From Tretioscincus oriximinensis (taxonomy: Eukaryota; Chordata; Lepidosauria; Squamata; Gymnophthalmidae): 64,000 nt of DNA. The position numbers and the translations under genes were made by a program. Under the pieces are notes generated by a model, which was not told the origin of the DNA, made no database searches, and was given only the letters and a program-made list of their open reading frames with translations. Below are positions 62,136 through 64,000 of the stretch, in pieces. Within the stretch, counting starts at the first letter, position 1; each line of letters begins with the position of its first letter. The stretch covers positions 1-64,000 of the forward strand of contig JAJVDF010000953.1 of NCBI GenBank assembly GCA_022410635.1. The letters run 5' to 3'.

Positions 62136-63284
62136 ATTGTCAAAAAATAAATTATCTGTAACAATTACCAGCAGTGCAGCACCAAATTTCTGACTATGTT
62201 CCTTTTCACACTGGAGCCCTGTCCACAACTGAGCTATATCTCAAGACAAACTTGCCTATCCACATGACACTTGGAGCCTACCAAAGTCTACACTAGCATA
62301 TGGATAAGGGGATCCCATTCCAAGATATAGCCCAGAAGAAGACAGGCCCAGTGCTGTTTAACATTTTTATAAATTACTTAGATGCCAGACTAATATTTCT
62401 ATGATAAAATCACAGAACGAGTTGATCAGGGAAATGCAGTAGACATAGTGACAATATTATCTATGCTTATTCTTTACAGATCAGTGATACATAGAATTTA
62501 AATTTTGTGTTACTTATCTCTGGCTAGATTCTTGTCAAATCACCCAATCTTGCTGGATATGAGTTACCAGAATCAATAAATTCAAGAACAATCAGCCCAG
62601 TAATGTCTTCTAACATTATTTATTTATTGCTTTTAAAAAGAAAGAGAGTGAGAAAATACCTTCAAAATCAGAATAAATCTTTAAAACACAACGGGTTGAA
62701 GCACATCTTTCAAACTTTGGAGTCAGAAAATATAAAAGGCTGCAAAATACAAAATTTAAATTTAAAAAAATCCACTCAAAAATCTGCAGAATAATTTAGC
62801 TTTCTTGTCATTGCTGACTGACAGCTCTAATAAATACCAACATTTTAAGCAGCCTTTCATTTCACATNCATTTGCTTCCTACCCCTGAGCGGTACAGAAC
62901 TATTGTCAAATGCATAAAGTGGCATTAGNAATGTAAACTTAATGTAGCCCATGGTAATGTGTTATTTAAAACTTATGAGCCTGAATAAGGGCTTATTTCT
63001 TCTAAATTGAAATTTGTAGTTTCATTTCAGAGTGCTAACTTGAATACTGCTGGGGTTTATGCATGCTATCACAAAATGAGAATGAAAAACAAAGCAAGTA
63101 ACTATTGGGTATAATAAAGCTATTATGGAAATGCATAGATGCTTTCCTAAAAAGAGGATCCTTTGATATAGTCAGAACTAAAGAACAGTTTTGCTCAGTA
63201 ATACATGTTGCTTAAAATTGGAATTCAGATTAAAATAAAAAATGATGAAAGGATCAATATTAGATAATCTCCTTTATTCACTTT
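62136..63284. other. Mostly unassigned; CR1 scraps near 62345-62460
   Basis: CCAGTGCTGTTTAACATTTT and TATAAATTACTTAGATGCC read PVLFNIFINYLDA, and GATCAGGGAAATGCAGTAGA reads DQGNAVD, both CR1-like RT motifs but out of the normal order. An A-rich frame at 62603-62794 shows no family. Confidence 0.35.
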
Positions 63285-63400
63285 CCATGCTAAATCTGTA
63301 TTGGTAAATTCAGTTTTGCTTGACGAGGATTAGATGTAGCAGAGTTGAGCAGCATTAGAACCAAGGCACCCTGAGTTACAATGCAAATTCAATGGTATGT
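63285..63400 (+). repeat. Dispersed repeat B, copy 4
   Basis: CATGCTAAATCTGTATTGG, TTTTGCTTGACGAGGATTAG, GCAGCATTAGAACCAAGGCA and TTACAATGCAAATTCAATGG, in the order of 25465-25580. Confidence 0.5.
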
Positions 63401-63489
63401 CTTTTGCTGATTCACAGTCAGATGTGTCACTGCTTCATCCAGAACATACAGTACTGGGACAGATGCAGGACTGATTAATGCAATCTTAC

Positions 63490-63752
63490 CCAAAGGGAAG
63501 CAGCTTACAAATCCTTGTAATTCTTCACCCAAAGGCTTATATTCTATCTTCCCCATCAGGCTGTGGTGGTTCCCATTTATCTAGTTGCAGTCAGTTGCAA
63601 TTTCTTGCAATTCTTGCTTTCGAATAGCTGGGTTGGCTAGAGCTACAGGCTAGTGGAAGGGGCTCACTCCTCCCCACATCCAGCACAGGGCTTCAAAATC
63701 CCATCTCCCAGACAAGAGACCATCTCCTTAACGACTGCGCCTTTCGTGCCAT
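63490..63752 (-). repeat. tRNA-headed SINE, antisense
   Basis: Inverse of 58219-58531: CCCAAAGGGAAGCAGCTTAC, AGTCAGTTGCAATTTCTTGC, GAATAGCTGGGTTGGCTAGA, the inverted B box in GGGCTTCAAAATCCC and the head CTTAACGACTGCGCCTTTCG. The B box has lost its TTCGA core (TTCAAAA on this strand), so this copy is probably not transcribable. Confidence 0.8.
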
Positions 63753-63895
63753 CTCTTGAATGGAAGGAAGGACGGAAAGAAGGAAAGGAAGAACGAAGGA
63801 AGAAATGTATGAAAGATGGAAGGAAGATAAAGACAAAAAAAGGAAAGGAAGAACGGAGGAAAGAAAAATGGAAAGTAAGAAAGAAACGCAGCTAG
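63753..63895. repeat. (GGAA)n low-complexity tract
   Basis: Imperfect GGAA/GAAA purine run. The open frames on both strands (Lys/Arg-rich and Ser/Phe-rich) are artefacts of the repeat. Confidence 0.88.
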
Positions 63896-64000
63896 TGAAA
63901 GAGGGATGAGAGAGGGCAAGGCAGGGAGAGTGTGTGTGCAGGCATGGATGAGAGCATGAGGGAGGAGGGGCTAGAACTGATTGCATTACAGTAATGAAAC

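Noticed and set aside
63693..63986. Overlapping open frames on both strands (Ser/Phe/Pro-rich and Lys/Arg-rich)
   Set aside because: Produced by the GGAA-rich low-complexity tract.
1..64000. A novel multi-gene system or operon
   Set aside because: No co-oriented set of intact genes exists. All identifiable frames belong to known transposable-element classes, and what is unusual here is structural (palindromes, nested and foldback elements).

Overview
This window reads as intergenic or deep-intronic DNA of a non-avian reptile, most likely a squamate or another lepidosaur. That placement is an inference from the mobile-element mix: CR1, L2 and L1 LINEs together, Penelope-like elements (PLEs), a chromodomain Ty3/gypsy retrotransposon, a mariner pseudogene, hAT-type miniature elements and tRNA-headed SINEs. 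There are many small microsatellites and no bacterial-style gene packing. I found no exon of a host protein-coding gene, no genuine tRNA, rRNA or other RNA gene and no CRISPR array. Every reading frame I can explain is a retrotransposon or transposon remnant, and almost all are broken.

Layout. 1-533: the 3' end of a chromovirus (chromodomain, polypurine tract, complete 3' LTR). 534-12700: mostly anonymous AT-rich sequence with an antisense L1 3' end (3605-4175), two sense CR1 pieces (5958-6497, 7170-7327) and an old antisense CR1 split by an 874-bp segment bracketed by a 14-bp duplication. 12716-21500: a Tc1/mariner-like mini hairpin followed by a pile of CR1 copies nested in and abutting one another in both orientations. 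21500-29600: short elements, including two hAT-like foldback elements with 8-bp target duplications, a 224-bp terminal-inverted-repeat element and four antisense SINEs. 29566-33060: a block poor in recognisable repeats with enhancer-like sequence. 37327-37498: a PLE tail carrying a perfect 72-bp palindrome between 13-bp target duplications. 40810-45003: the most complete CR1 (esterase-type ORF1, endonuclease, reverse transcriptase, 3' UTR), itself hit by an antisense L2 tail and a mini hairpin element. 46605-47365: mariner pseudogene. 48125-55090: CR1, L1 and a 2.5-kb L2 that split an antisense L1. 55484-64000: a hAT-like element, CR1 and L2 tails, SINEs in both orientations and a PLE copy that keeps a readable GIY-YIG endonuclease.

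How the parts relate. Autonomous LINEs (CR1, L2, L1) supplied the enzymes. The SINEs end in an L2-like 3' tail, which suggests L2-type machinery mobilised them. The nesting gives relative ages: L1 and the long CR1 copies predate the L2 insertions, the mini hairpin insertion and the antisense CR1 tails. Two antisense CR1 tails (14493-15067 and 59668-60240) are about 98 percent identical by eye, so that CR1 subfamily was active fairly recently.

Limits. Family names rest on motifs read by eye. Boundaries are approximate (usually within 5-30 bases) except where a target duplication fixes them. Scattered N bases interrupt several frames.
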